In this document: positions 9,120 to 17,990 of the stretch, piece after piece
Layout: each line of letters begins with the position of its first letter
Numbering within the stretch: position 1 is the first letter of the stretch
Assembly (NCBI GenBank): GCA_030765065.1
Contig: CM060981.1
Location: forward strand, 229,593,152 to 229,657,151
Length of the DNA stretch: 64,000 nt
Direction of reading: 5' to 3'
Origin: Deroplatys truncata
Lineage: Eukaryota > Arthropoda > Insecta > Mantodea > Mantidae
The notes under the pieces: model-generated
Seen by the model: only the letters and a program-made list of their open reading frames with translations
Databases searched by the model: none
What the model was told of the DNA's origin: nothing
Made by a program: the position numbers and the translations under genes

Positions 9120-12100
9120 TCATAGGGTTGCTACCTCATTTCGAGTAAAACTAACCTGATTCTTTTCATTACGTTCTTCACCCTTCTCATTCTCTAAACA
9201 TTTGTATGGTTTGAGCAACTGTTTATGATATCTCCCTACGATCTTGGAATTCTTTATTTCTTGTAACTCAAATGTATCCGAGCCAAAAATGTTAATCACC
9301 CGGTATGGACCTTTAAATAAATTTTCCATTCTATGATACCTTTTGTTCAGAATGCTAGACTTTTTCTTGTCCCGTACCAATACTAAGTCTCCCAATTTGA
9401 TCAACCAGTGTTTTCGTTTCTTCTTCTTAAACTTTTCTTTTCTTTTCTGCGCCTTATTGGCCATTCTTTCAAAAGCTTTCTTAAACATCTCTTCTTCCGT
9501 TAGTGCTTTCGGATCTTTAGCTTCTAGTGTCTGTGGTAATTCCCCTTCAAGTGTTTCCATTAATTTCCCCTTCATCAGCTCGATGGGCTTATAACCGGTA
9601 GTAGGGCTCACACTTTCATTTAAAATACTTTCGATGCGCTGATAGTGATTTGCCCAATCACTGTGTTTTTTATTGGCCAAAATTCTCAAATAAACCGAAA
9701 TGTCCCGTATTATTCTTTCGCAGGGATTGCTTTGTGGGTGGTATTTTGAGCAATGATACAACGTGATTTCGTTTTCTTTTAAGGTGTCTACAAATTTTCT
9801 GCTGGTAAATATTGAAGCATTATCACATAAAATTGCCTTCATCTTTCCAAATTGTGGAACATACGACTTCATTATCTTCCTTAGGCATGTTTCACTTGTA
9901 ATCTTCCTGACTGGGTAAATTTTCACAAATTTTGAAAATACATCTATTAACACTACTATATACTTAAATCCAAATTTACTACGAGGCATCTCACCATGAC
10001 AGTCCAAGGTCACTAACATGCCTGGTTTTTCTCTTAGTATGGAGTTTGTCTCGTATTCGTATTGTATATTCAATGGCTTTGCTTTTTGACATTGTAAGCA
10101 TGTCGAAATTATTCTCCTTACTTTATGGTGTAATTTTGGAATATACATATTTTCTTGGATCATTAAAGCGGTGCGTTCTGAGCCAGAATGTGCTAGAGCT
10201 TGATGGAACGTGTTTATGAGTTCATTCTCCATGTTCTTAGGTATATACGTCTTCCATTTCTGTATTTCACTGCTATGTAGTTTATACAACACGCCCCCTT
10301 TTACCCCTATGTTTCCCTTGATATCTTCATCTATTTCTGGGGCCTTTTTTATTAATTTATTTAACTTCTCATCTCGTCGCTGCTGGTCCCCTATTCCTTT
10401 TAATTCCTTTATCAAACTTTTACTCAAGGGTATTTCAATACTCATTAAGGTTACTTCATTTTTAGGGCGTTCTATTCTCTCCGGTATTTCATTTTTGTTA
10501 TGTAACCTAGACAGCAAATCGCTAAAGACATTTGTTTTTCCTGGAATGTGTTTCACCTCAACATCATACGAAAGAATCTCATGGATGTACCTAGATAATT
10601 TAGTACTCGTAAGCCGACAACGTTTCATAAATGAAAGACTCACATGGTCTGTGTATATAGTAACCTTCTGTAGATATATATATGATCTAAATTTCTGTAG
10701 TGCGTAATACACAGCACAGATCTCTAATTCGGTAACCGAAGCATTTTTCTCTATTTGACTTAAACCTCTCGAAGCGGTACTTATCACGTGCAGTTGATTT
10801 TCCTCATCTGATTGGGCTAGGACACACCCATATCCGTGACCTGAAGCATCCACGTAAATTACATATGGTAGGTTGTCCTTGGGTCTCTCTAGTAGAATTG
10901 ATTTCGCAAATAGTTCTTTTATCTTTTCAAAAGCTTTCTGGTGTACCTCGTCCCATTTCCATCGCACTTTCTTTTTAAGTAATTCGCGCAAAGGTGCTAT
11001 TTCTGCGGCGTACCTCAGGATAAATTTGCTTTGATAATTTAGCACTCCAAGAAACGACCTAACCTGCTTAACACTCTTGGGCGCTGGTATTCTTCTCACA
11101 GCCGCTACTCTTTCTTCGTTTGGCTTCATTCCTCTATCATTAATTACATAACCTAGAAATTCCACCTCGCGGATGCAAAATTTGGATTTATTAATGTTCA
11201 CCGTCATACCGTTTTCTCTCAGCTTTCTAAGCACATAATCCACATGTTTAATATGCTCATCAAAATTTTCATCAACTATTAGAGAATCGTCGATATATTG
11301 GATCAAAAATTCGTCGGCTGAGTCGCCAAATATTTTATCGATGGCTCTTAATAGTCCACTACATGACGTAAGCATACCAAAAGGCATTCTCAAAAATTCG
11401 AACTGTTTCCCAAAAAATAAAAAAGAAGTATACTTTCTAACATCCTCGTGGAGCTCAATCTGCCAGTATGACGCCGTTAAATCAATAGTGGAGAAATACT
11501 TGCCTTTGGTTATTTTGGACAGCAATTTTTCTACACTTTCGCTCCGAAATCTGTCTGGTTGAGTATGTTTATTTATCTTTCGACCATCTATCGTCATCCT
11601 AAGTTCGCCATTGCGTTTCGTCACCCAACATAATGGACTGCTGTATGGAGAATTTGACTTTTGTATTATTCGGTCTCTCAACATTTTATCGATCACTTGT
11701 TTGGCTCTCTCCCTTAATGCAATCGGAATATCCCGATACTTGTGTGTGAAGGGTGCAATATCTTGTACCTTAAAACTGTGTTTGTATGCTTTGCACTTGC
11801 CTGGGACGTCCGAAAATACCGCTTTGTTTTCTTGTAACATTCGCCTTAATAGATGCCTTTGTGTCTCTGTGAGGTTCTCGGCAAGGGTCACTTTCTCCTC
11901 TACTGCTTCTACCTGGCTGCCGGTATCTTGGAATTCTTTATTTCGGGCGTAACCATAATCTCTCTCATTGTACTCCGTATACCCGTTGTAAAACCTGTCA
12001 GCGAACGCATGCATCTCATCGGTTTCTTCCCCTTGTACTATAGCAATTAATTTCTCACCCCTACCTGTTTGTACTAATTGTACGAAAAATCTTTCTTCGG

Positions 12101-12692
12101 CGATATCTTCTTCTCCTTGGGTTTTGTTATAAGTATCCTGCTTCATACCCTCTACAAAAGGGATTTCTAATAGATTTCTGTTCTTCTCTATTTTCAAAAC
12201 TTTATCAGCAAAGTCAACCCTAGCTCTTAATTCAAACAAAACGTCACACCCAATCAAAATGTCACAAATCAAATTATTGATTACCAGAAAAATAAACTCA
12301 AATTTTTCTTCTCCTATTTTCATGTTCAACATTACTTGCATTTTTATTCGGGTAACCTCTTTGTTAACTGCTACCCGGCATACCGTGTTCCTTATGGGTA
12401 ATGTCATTAGCTTAATTCCTTTATTTACCAGGTTCTGATATAACCTCAGGCTGCATACACTCACATTGGCTCCAGAGTCTATTAAAGCGTTATGTTCTTC
12501 ATCCAACAATACTACTTTTATGCTAGGGGAATCTGTCAGATCCTTTTCCGAGTGATTTTGAATAGTAGTTATCAATTCTCCCAGTATAAAGTCATTTTTG
12601 AGCCCTGTTTCACATTTTCTGTTTATTTGAGAATTTTGCGCGCTTAGAATCCGCTCCGAGCTCTTGAATGGATCCTGTCTTAGTTTTCCGGG
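9120..12692 (-). CDS. pol: Gypsy Pol polyprotein (PR-RT-RH-IN)
   Basis: Copies the element RNA into DNA and inserts it. The frame opens after a TAA at 12695-12693 and has no ATG before the protease motif, so it should be made as a Gag-Pol fusion by -1 frameshifting in the 13-nt overlap with gag. Numbering residues from 12575: protease ALIDSGA (active Asp 33) and ILIGCDVL (106-113); reverse transcriptase Asp in FSTIDLT (365), LRMPFG (395-400), YIDDSLI (427-433); RNase H YVDASGHGYG (Asp 574), TELEICA (Glu about 617), YTDH (Asp 643); integrase zinc finger His 791/His 796 and Cys 826/Cys 829; integrase catalytic Asp 858, Asp 918, Glu 953 (D,D35E). A Lys-rich tail follows. No chromodomain is recognised. 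Unusual: the segment after MPFG reads MLTSCSG, where most Gypsy elements have a NAPATFQ-like run. The frame is uninterrupted for nearly 1190 codons. Confidence 0.95.
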   Translation of the reverse strand, partial: PGKLRQDPFKSSERILSAQNSQINRKCETGLKNDFILGELITTIQNHSEKDLTDSPSIKVVLLDEEHNALIDSGANVSVCSLRLYQNLVNKGIKLMTLPIRNTVCRVAVNKEVTRIKMQVMLNMKIGEEKFEFIFLVINNLICDILIGCDVLFELRARVDFADKVLKIEKNRNLLEIPFVEGMKQDTYNKTQGEEDIAEERFFVQLVQTGRGEKLIAIVQGEETDEMHAFADRFYNGYTEYNERDYGYARNKEFQDTGSQVEAVEEKVTLAENLTETQRHLLRRMLQENKAVFSDVPGKCKAYKHSFKVQDIAPFTHKYRDIPIALRERAKQVIDKMLRDRIIQKSNSPYSSPLCWVTKRNGELRMTIDGRKINKHTQPDRFRSESVEKLLSKITKGKYFSTIDLTASYWQIELHEDVRKYTSFLFFGKQFEFLRMPFGMLTSCSGLLRAIDKIFGDSADEFLIQYIDDSLIVDENFDEHIKHVDYVLRKLRENGMTVNINKSKFCIREVEFLGYVINDRGMKPNEERVAAVRRIPAPKSVKQVRSFLGVLNYQSKFILRYAAEIAPLRELLKKKVRWKWDEVHQKAFEKIKELFAKSILLERPKDNLPYVIYVDASGHGYGCVLAQSDEENQLHVISTASRGLSQIEKNASVTELEICAVYYALQKFRSYIYLQKVTIYTDHVSLSFMKRCRLTSTKLSRYIHEILSYDVEVKHIPGKTNVFSDLLSRLHNKNEIPERIERPKNEVTLMSIEIPLSKSLIKELKGIGDQQRRDEKLNKLIKKAPEIDEDIKGNIGVKGGVLYKLHSSEIQKWKTYIPKNMENELINTFHQALAHSGSERTALMIQENMYIPKLHHKVRRIISTCLQCQKAKPLNIQYEYETNSILREKPGMLVTLDCHGEMPRSKFGFKYIVVLIDVFSKFVKIYPVRKITSETCLRKIMKSYVPQFGKMKAILCDNASIFTSRKFVDTLKENEITLYHCSKYHPQSNPCERIIRDISVYLRILANKKHSDWANHYQRIESILNESVSPTTGYKPIELMKGKLMETLEGELPQTLEAKDPKALTEEEMFKKAFERMANKAQKRKEKFKKKKRKHWLIKLGDLVLVRDKKKSSILNKRYHRMENLFKGPYRVINIFGSDTFELQEIKNSKIVGRYHKQLLKPYKCLENEKGEERNEKNQVSFTRNEVATL
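12680..12692 (-). promoter_or_regulatory. gag-pol overlap with candidate -1 frameshift site
   Basis: Gag frame codons are CCG GAA AAC TAA and the pol frame reads CCC GGA AAA CTA, one base back. GGAAAAC resembles a slippery heptamer, though its first three bases are not identical. The A-site shift AAC to AAA is standard; the P-site shift GAA to GGA is weak. No downstream pseudoknot was worked out. Confidence 0.5.
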
Positions 12693-14620
12693 TTATCGAC
12701 ACTATTTGGTGCTCCGCTAGTCTCTTCCACATTTCCCTCTCTCTGCATTTGCCTATAGTTTCCTCTGCTTCCTCTAAAATGTCCCCGGGAAGGTCTTTCT
12801 CTCCTTTCGTTTCTTTCTGGGTAATTTTCGTCATACCTCTCTCCTATATCGCTTTCCCCTCGGTCAGAAAAATAATGTTCCCTGGATCTGTTTTCATTGT
12901 TTCTGCCTCTCCTATAGTTAAAACGGCCCCTATATCTTGGTCTGGTTTGTATAACATTTAGGTGATATTGGTTATCACCTTCCCTCCTGAAACGGTTATT
13001 TTGACAGTTTCTGTTCCCGGATTGAGGCACGTCGTTCCAGTATCTCTCTCTGGGGTTATAGTTCCCTCTCGCGTTTCCTCTCCAGTTCGCATTCCTTGCA
13101 TTATCCGGTATTGGTCGAACTGTATAGTTTTGTCCGTGGTTCCTACTACTTGTCTCGAATGATGATACCAGCTCAATCAGTTCGGGAATAGAATTTGGCT
13201 TCGCAATGAGTAGGTAATGGTGTATACGTTCTGGATAATGTGGTACGATCATATTAATGAAATCCCTCTCGCTTATGGGTGGCTCGATTAGTCTACTACT
13301 CTGTGCTTTAGTTAGCAAATAATCTACCATGCTTAGGTTTCCGCGTTCATCGTACTTGCCATTAACTAGGATAGATCTCACCTGGTTCTGAGTATTAGTA
13401 CTCCAATACTTATTCAAAAATGCCCTTCTGAAATATTCAAAATTATTATTCTCTCCCAAAGTCAATCTTACCCATTGGAGAACCCTTTGACGTAAACCTT
13501 TACGAACGATTAACATCTTTAGCTCGTCCGGAATTTGCTTCAAACGGAAATACTCCTCAAGATCATTTAGGTATTGTTTAGGATTATCAGCCGAATTTTC
13601 CTCGAAAGTAGGTACCCCTATCTCATTTAATAAATGGTAGTTTGCATTACTTGCATGGTTAGGTGTACATTGGTGCCCTGGATTGAAATTATATGGGTCG
13701 GCAGCTGGACTTTGGCCTCCATTTGCCTCCCTAAAAGTAGTGCTAGTTTCACTGGGTGAGCTATCATCACTCTGTCTCACACTTATCCCTAGTCTACCCA
13801 TAGAGCGTTTTAACTCCTTTACACAGTTTTCATGCTCTTCCACCCTCTTCACAATTTCATGATGATTTGAGAGCTGTTCAGTCATTTTTGACGAAAGTTC
13901 ATTCATCTTTCCCTGATCCTTTTCTAACACTATTCTAATTTCTTTGAATTCCCTTTGAATGTTAGATTCTAAGGTACTTTGTTTTTTTTCTAAAGAAACA
14001 TTTACAGCTCTTAAGTCATCATCCAATTGCTCCTTTATGGCTAAGCTGGTAACACTTAATTCTGTTTCTACATCCTTCCTTAGTTTTTCTACATCGTTTC
14101 TTAGACATAGTTGTCCTGCCTGAATTTCTTGCACTACCTTCCCTTGCTGACTGAATTTGGAGTCCAATTGACTTTGTAATCGGGTGACCTGTTCACCTAA
14201 ATATTCCCTCATCTCCTGAGCTAATTCCCCTCTCATCTTCCTGTTTTCCTCTCTGACATATTCACCTATCTGTATACTCTGCTCATTTAATTTCCCTTCT
14301 AAATTTTTATTTTGTTCACTCAAATTTCTTTTTGAGTCCTTCCTCTGCTCATTTAAGTCCTTACCCATCTCGTCTATCTTTGTGCTCAAATGTTGAAGCA
14401 ATATTAGCAGCTGGTTTTGACCTGCGTCAATGACCTGCTCAATCGGTGATTGCCTTTCTAGCCTAACTTCTACTTCTGCTGCACCCATATTTTCTCCCTC
14501 TGTTGTTATGCTGACAATAGCCTCCCTATTCAGTTCTTCCAAATCTTCCCTTGACCTACTCATGGTTCCGTTAGCAAGTTCTACCTCCCTAGTAATGACT
14601 TTACCCCCTCTCAATAACAT
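12680..14620 (-). CDS. gag: Gypsy Gag polyprotein (646 aa)
   Basis: Structural protein of the virus-like particle. The ATG at 14620-14618 is chosen because no ATG lies between it and the in-frame TAG at 14683-14681. Residues about 50-285 are highly charged with many Glu, Lys and Gln in heptad-like spacing, consistent with a long coiled coil. Residues about 335-490 (VPTFEENSADNPKQYLNDLE onward, with NKYW and later YLLTKAQSS) resemble the retrotransposon Gag capsid fold. Residues about 500-646 are rich in Arg, Asn and Gly and contain repeated RGN/RRGR-type runs. No CCHC zinc knuckle is present, so RNA binding probably relies on this basic tail. The stop TAA (12682-12680) directly follows GGAAAAC, a possible -1 shift site leading into pol. 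Family membership is certain; the domain limits are approximate. Confidence 0.92.
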   Translation of the reverse strand: MLLRGGKVITREVELANGTMSRSREDLEELNREAIVSITTEGENMGAAEVEVRLERQSPIEQVIDAGQNQLLILLQHLSTKIDEMGKDLNEQRKDSKRNLSEQNKNLEGKLNEQSIQIGEYVREENRKMRGELAQEMREYLGEQVTRLQSQLDSKFSQQGKVVQEIQAGQLCLRNDVEKLRKDVETELSVTSLAIKEQLDDDLRAVNVSLEKKQSTLESNIQREFKEIRIVLEKDQGKMNELSSKMTEQLSNHHEIVKRVEEHENCVKELKRSMGRLGISVRQSDDSSPSETSTTFREANGGQSPAADPYNFNPGHQCTPNHASNANYHLLNEIGVPTFEENSADNPKQYLNDLEEYFRLKQIPDELKMLIVRKGLRQRVLQWVRLTLGENNNFEYFRRAFLNKYWSTNTQNQVRSILVNGKYDERGNLSMVDYLLTKAQSSRLIEPPISERDFINMIVPHYPERIHHYLLIAKPNSIPELIELVSSFETSSRNHGQNYTVRPIPDNARNANWRGNARGNYNPRERYWNDVPQSGNRNCQNNRFRREGDNQYHLNVIQTRPRYRGRFNYRRGRNNENRSREHYFSDRGESDIGERYDENYPERNERRERPSRGHFRGSRGNYRQMQREGNVEETSGAPNSVDNPEN

Positions 14621-14892
14621 GTGTTCACAAAACTGAGTCACTACTCTGCATGCCTTTTTGTTTGTTTTTGAATAAATGTTCTAACCTGTATTTTTTTCAA
14701 TGTTAACTGATGCGTTCCGGGTTCGACTCCTGGTGAAGTTCTAGAAGCGATGTTCTCAGCTGTTTTGTTGTCCCACGTAGGTAGACTAGAAGTTCGCGTT
14801 GTAATTTTGTTCTGCTGTGCCCCTTTCCTCTGAAGATCCTTCGTCCGTTCGTTGTTTCCTAGTCCTCCGTTTGTGTCGTTCTTCCCTTCGAG
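14621..14892 (-). other. Gypsy leader between primer site and gag
   Basis: About 270 nt of untranslated leader. An open frame of about 94 codons crosses the LTR end, primer site and leader (14925-14641), but it lacks an ATG at its start and ends just before gag; it is not considered a gene. At 14716-14733 the plus strand reads CCGGGTTCGACTCCTGG, a perfect-looking tRNA T-arm shape. Confidence 0.5.
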
Positions 14893-14910
14893 CTCCACGT
14901 TATGGCGCCA
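14893..14910 (-). promoter_or_regulatory. Primer binding site, tRNA-Lys-like
   Basis: Three nucleotides (AAC) after the 5' LTR end the minus strand reads TGGCGCCATAACGTGGAG, followed by CTCGAA. From memory this matches the primer site for the 3' end of tRNA-Lys(CUU) (TGGCGCCCAACGTGGGG) apart from one extra or changed base after GCC and one A for G. Confidence 0.7.
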
Positions 14911-14913
14911 GTT

Positions 14914-16168
14914 TGCGGCGCTCACCTCCTCATCCGTGCTGTTAGGCTTACCTTGATGCTTCTCCCGTTGCTTTCAGAAGTTCTCAGTGGGTTGGTTGTC
15001 TTCTATTTATCCTCGGCTAGCTGCAGTAATTTTCCTTAAATTATATGGGAGCATGGACTTATCCTCGGTAAAGGAAAACGTAGATCTCGGGTGGTGATAT
15101 AGGAAGACATAGACTTGCTTTGTTTATGAAAAGATGACACTGCCGTTTCTTTTTATTTAATTAACACTCGTAGTATACAAAACTGGTATTGCCGCTGTAA
15201 AATACTGTCCACCGCTGTTAAACTATGGCGTGGATATGGCACGAAATATAACTATTCTTATTGTCGCTTTAAGAGTAGCAGATCTTAGGTGTGTTGCTAG
15301 AACTATCTTGATTCCCTGTTTTGGCGCGATATCTCACACATCCTGCAGCATCTCTCCCTGACCACACATTACGAAAACTCTCGAATAAAATGCAATACTA
15401 AGCTGACATGACAAATTTGACTTGATTCCCTTTTTGGCGCGATATTTCACACATCCTGCAGCATCTCTCCCTGACTACACATTACCAAAACTGTCGAATA
15501 AAATGCAATACTAAGCTGACATTACAAAGCTGACTTGATTCCCTTCTTGGCGCGATATCTCACGCATCCTGCAGCATCTCTCCCTGACCACACATGACAT
15601 GAACTGCCCCCAATTTTCCCCAAACAGATCCATTTATAGTCTCAGGCTCCTGAGGCTGCTTCCTTTCCTATTGGTACATTTTTAGCGCGACTCAACGCGT
15701 CTAACTATTTCGAATAAACTTCCAGGGATTTCATTGGTCCAATTTTAATATAAATCGCGGCTTTTCCTACATGTACCGTTAGATTGTCCTTCTCACTCAC
15801 TTGGTCACGGCGAATTATCAAATAATGGGACAAAGGCTCTACACCCTCGCTGTAGGAATAATAGCACTGCGACCGAAGAGAGGTAATAAAACTAGGTTTT
15901 CTGCCTTCGAAAGCACTATTCCTGTAGCTAAAACATTCCACCGTGGACAGTATTTTAACATAGCGCTTAAATTATTTACATTAAACCATTTATAACTCTA
16001 CTAATATTAGTAACCTAGATAGATACATAATGTTAAATCACCCTTCTTAAAATATACAAGCAGTATGAGAAAAAGATATTTACATAGTAAGATTTAATAT
16101 CAATAAAAGTTAATTAATCAATTATCTATAATTATGGTTCTCGGGCTCGGCCTAAAGTTGCCGTTTCA
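14914..16168 (-). repeat. 5' LTR of the Gypsy element (1255 bp)
   Basis: TG...CA ends and same orientation as the LTR at 7458-8708. It contains the TATA-like box at 15639-15631, the threefold repeat at 15308-15600, and AATAAA on the minus strand at about 15155 that could be the polyadenylation signal. Those positions would make the region from about 15600 to 15130 the R segment; this partition is inferred. Confidence 0.95.
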
Positions 16169-16559
16169 AGACATTCCCAGAAAATTCAAGATATACATTT
16201 CATTTGTCATGAAAATATCTTAAACATATGATATTTTAATCAAAATCGTTAGAGCCATTTTAGAACATTAAAATTTTCGAAAAATATTCCATGTAAAGGG
16301 TAATCTGGGGTGGAGGGATTTTCTTGAAAACCTTCGTGTCACATTTCTGGAAGATACTGAACCTAAATACCAAGTTTGGTGTTTATCCGACTGTTTGTTT
16401 CTGATATTGCGTTCACAGACACACACGGACATCTTTTCAAAAATGCTTTTTTTTTATTCAGGGGGTATCAAAACATGTATTTCCGGTGAAATCTCGGTAT
16501 CGAGTTTTTGGGTGGAATATAATACTTCCCCTACTTACTATACGTAGTAGAGAAAGTAA

Positions 16560-16745
16560 AACTTAAATTTACTCTAAAATTACTTATCATAAGGTTCTCC
16601 AAACAAAACACGACTACCGGCATTTAATTTCCCCCTTAATATCAAGCAACTGTTAAAGACATTTCTTTCCACAACGCTTAGTTTTGTAGACATTGGGCAG
16701 TCTCAACTTAAAAGATCCATCCTGTGTGTATATGTATATATCCAC
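16560..16745 (-). repeat. R3 repeat copy 2
   Basis: Reverse copy of the R3 segment: GTTCTCCAAACAAAACACGA, then CCCCCTTAATATCAAGCAAC and GTCTCAACTTAAAAGATCCA. It directly follows the 3' end of an R1 copy. The junction is recognisably the same as the R3/R1 junction at 4235-4250. Confidence 0.6.
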
Positions 16746-17045
16746 AACCATATTAATCTCTGTATAATTATAACATAGTGAATCTTCAGGTTTAATGCAC
16801 GCTAGTAGTTACGAGAGATATTTCATCTACCAAAGCTGCTTTGTATGTCATAATAGCACTGGCAAAGCCTGAAACATGATTTAGGTAATTGTTACTCAGG
16901 CTTCTTACTCTGGGTAACCATCACAGTGTGTCTCATTAGCTTAAGTAAACTCAGCAAATATGAGTAGTAGTTACAGTAATGAGTAGTTACAGAGAGATAT
17001 TTTATGTAAAAACACTTTTTGTTTCATAATAACATTGACAAATGG

Positions 17046-17635
17046 CTGGCCCCATAGCTCAGTCGGTAGAGCACCTGCCTGCCAGTTGTCCTCCGTGGTG
17101 TAGTGGTTACCATGCTAGCCTCCAGTTTCCTAGGTCGTGGGTTCAAACCCGGCGGAGAGCGATAGATTTCTTCGGACGTAAAGATCCTAAGCATGACTTC
17201 CTTCGGTAAAGCCAGTGATCCCGTGTCGTATATTTACGGCACGTAGAAGAACTTCAAGCCTGACAAAGAGATCTCTGAGCAAAATTCCCTGTCTTTCACG
17301 TCCAATACAGAATGGGACGCTAAGCACCACAGCAGTTAAAGAGGGTCCATAAATAGACCTCAATTTTTTTTACTTTCCTGCCGTGTGAGGGGTCCCGGGT
17401 TTTATTCCCGGCTGGGGAATGGGAGTATATCTCTAGCCAATATTATTCCCTATTCTCCCCAGAGTCTGGAAGTATAAATAAGAGTGTAAATGTGTGTGTG
17501 TGTGTGATCTAATGATTAAAACCTCAAAAATGCAAGAAACCCAACGACAAGAGAATACGTGTGAGTACCATTGCCAATAGGCAATACGTTCCAAAGGAAA
17601 GGCCGCCGATAAGACCATTTTACTTAAGGTGGGGT
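17046..17635 (+). mobile_element. tRNA-derived SINE (type E), split by another SINE
   Basis: Flanked by the 8-bp direct repeat ACAAATGG (17038-17045 and 17636-17643). The 5' half reads like a tRNA start, GGCCCCATAGCTCAGTCGGT then AGAGCACCTGCCTGCC, and after the inserted SINE the T-arm follows as GGGTTTTATTCCCGG. The body ends with a TATTATTCCC block, a short (GT)n and unassigned sequence. Confidence 0.75.
17088..17370 (+). mobile_element. tRNA-derived SINE (type A), nested copy 1
   Basis: Head GTCCTCCGTGGTGTAGTGGT then TACCATGCTAGCC holds the A-box; GTGGGTTCAAACCCGG holds the B-box. The body includes TTACGGCACGTAGAAGAACT and GGACGCTAAGCACCACAGCA and ends CATAAATAGACCTCAATTTT. It sits in the anticodon region of the type E SINE. 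The flanking CCTGCC(A)GT suggests an imperfect target duplication. Confidence 0.85.
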
Positions 17636-17990
17636 ACAAATGGGACTTAAGAAAGTTGGTAGACCTGTAGCCTAACTTATGTTACCTCATTTGGTACAAC
17701 TGTCAAAAAGTGGCTCTTTAGATTAAGAAAACGTTTCACGAGCACTTTATGGGCACTTACAGAGTGTTATTTCTTGTAAAACTATTTTCTGTTTCATAAT
17801 AATATTTGGCAAATGTCATCAGCAGCCCTGTAAACTAACTTATTTCGTTCGATTACCTCATTTGGGATAACTACTGCATAGTGGCTCTTTAGGCTAACAA
17901 ATAAATATTACATTAGCACCTTATGGGAAGTTATAAAGAGCTGTTTGTTGTAAAACAGCTTTGTGTTTCATAATAAACTAGAAAAAAAAA

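Larger units (their letters stand above)
7454..16172 (-). mobile_element. Complete Ty3/Gypsy LTR retrotransposon
   Basis: The element spans 7458-16168 and is flanked by the 4-bp duplication AGAC (7454-7457 and 16169-16172). Both ends are TG...CA. Order on the minus strand: 5' LTR 16168-14914, primer site 14910-14893, gag 14620-12680, pol 12692-9120 with protease, reverse transcriptase, RNase H and integrase, then 3' LTR 8708-7458. RNase H before integrase is the Ty3/Gypsy order. No envelope-like frame follows pol: only about 410 bp remain before the 3' LTR. The LTRs differ at few positions, and gag and pol are open throughout, so this is a recent insertion that could still be active. Confidence 0.95.
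6962..16557 (+). mobile_element. R1 copy split by the Gypsy element
   Basis: The 5' part is 6962-7457 and the 3' part 16169-16557. Removing the LTR element and one copy of AGAC restores TTTTGGAGACATTCCCAGAA, the uninterrupted R1 sequence seen for example at 41268-41284. The 3' part holds a very short ACACAC tract, the hairpin and AGTAGAGAAAGT. This nesting dates the Gypsy insertion after this R1 copy. Confidence 0.9.
16790..17990. repeat. Degenerate tandem repeat of about 175 bp, four units
   Basis: The landmark GTTTCATAATA or TATGTCATAATA occurs near 16847, 17022, 17791 and 17966. The first and last pairs are each 175 bp apart. The middle gap is longer by about 594 bp, the size of the SINE insertion at 17046-17635. 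Each unit also has a block like GTTACAGAGAGATATTT and GATTACCTCATTTGGGATAA. Confidence 0.65.

Noticed and set aside
9343..12050. Plus-strand frames of 65-165 codons opposite pol.
   Set aside because: They are antisense shadows of the long pol frame without recognisable domains.
14641..14925. A 94-codon frame crossing LTR end, primer site and leader upstream of gag.
   Set aside because: No ATG at its start; it overlaps the primer site and ends just before gag, as expected by chance in a leader.
17046..17160. Two apparent tRNA genes in a row.
   Set aside because: Neither folds into a full cloverleaf; both continue into SINE bodies, and one is the insertion site of the other.
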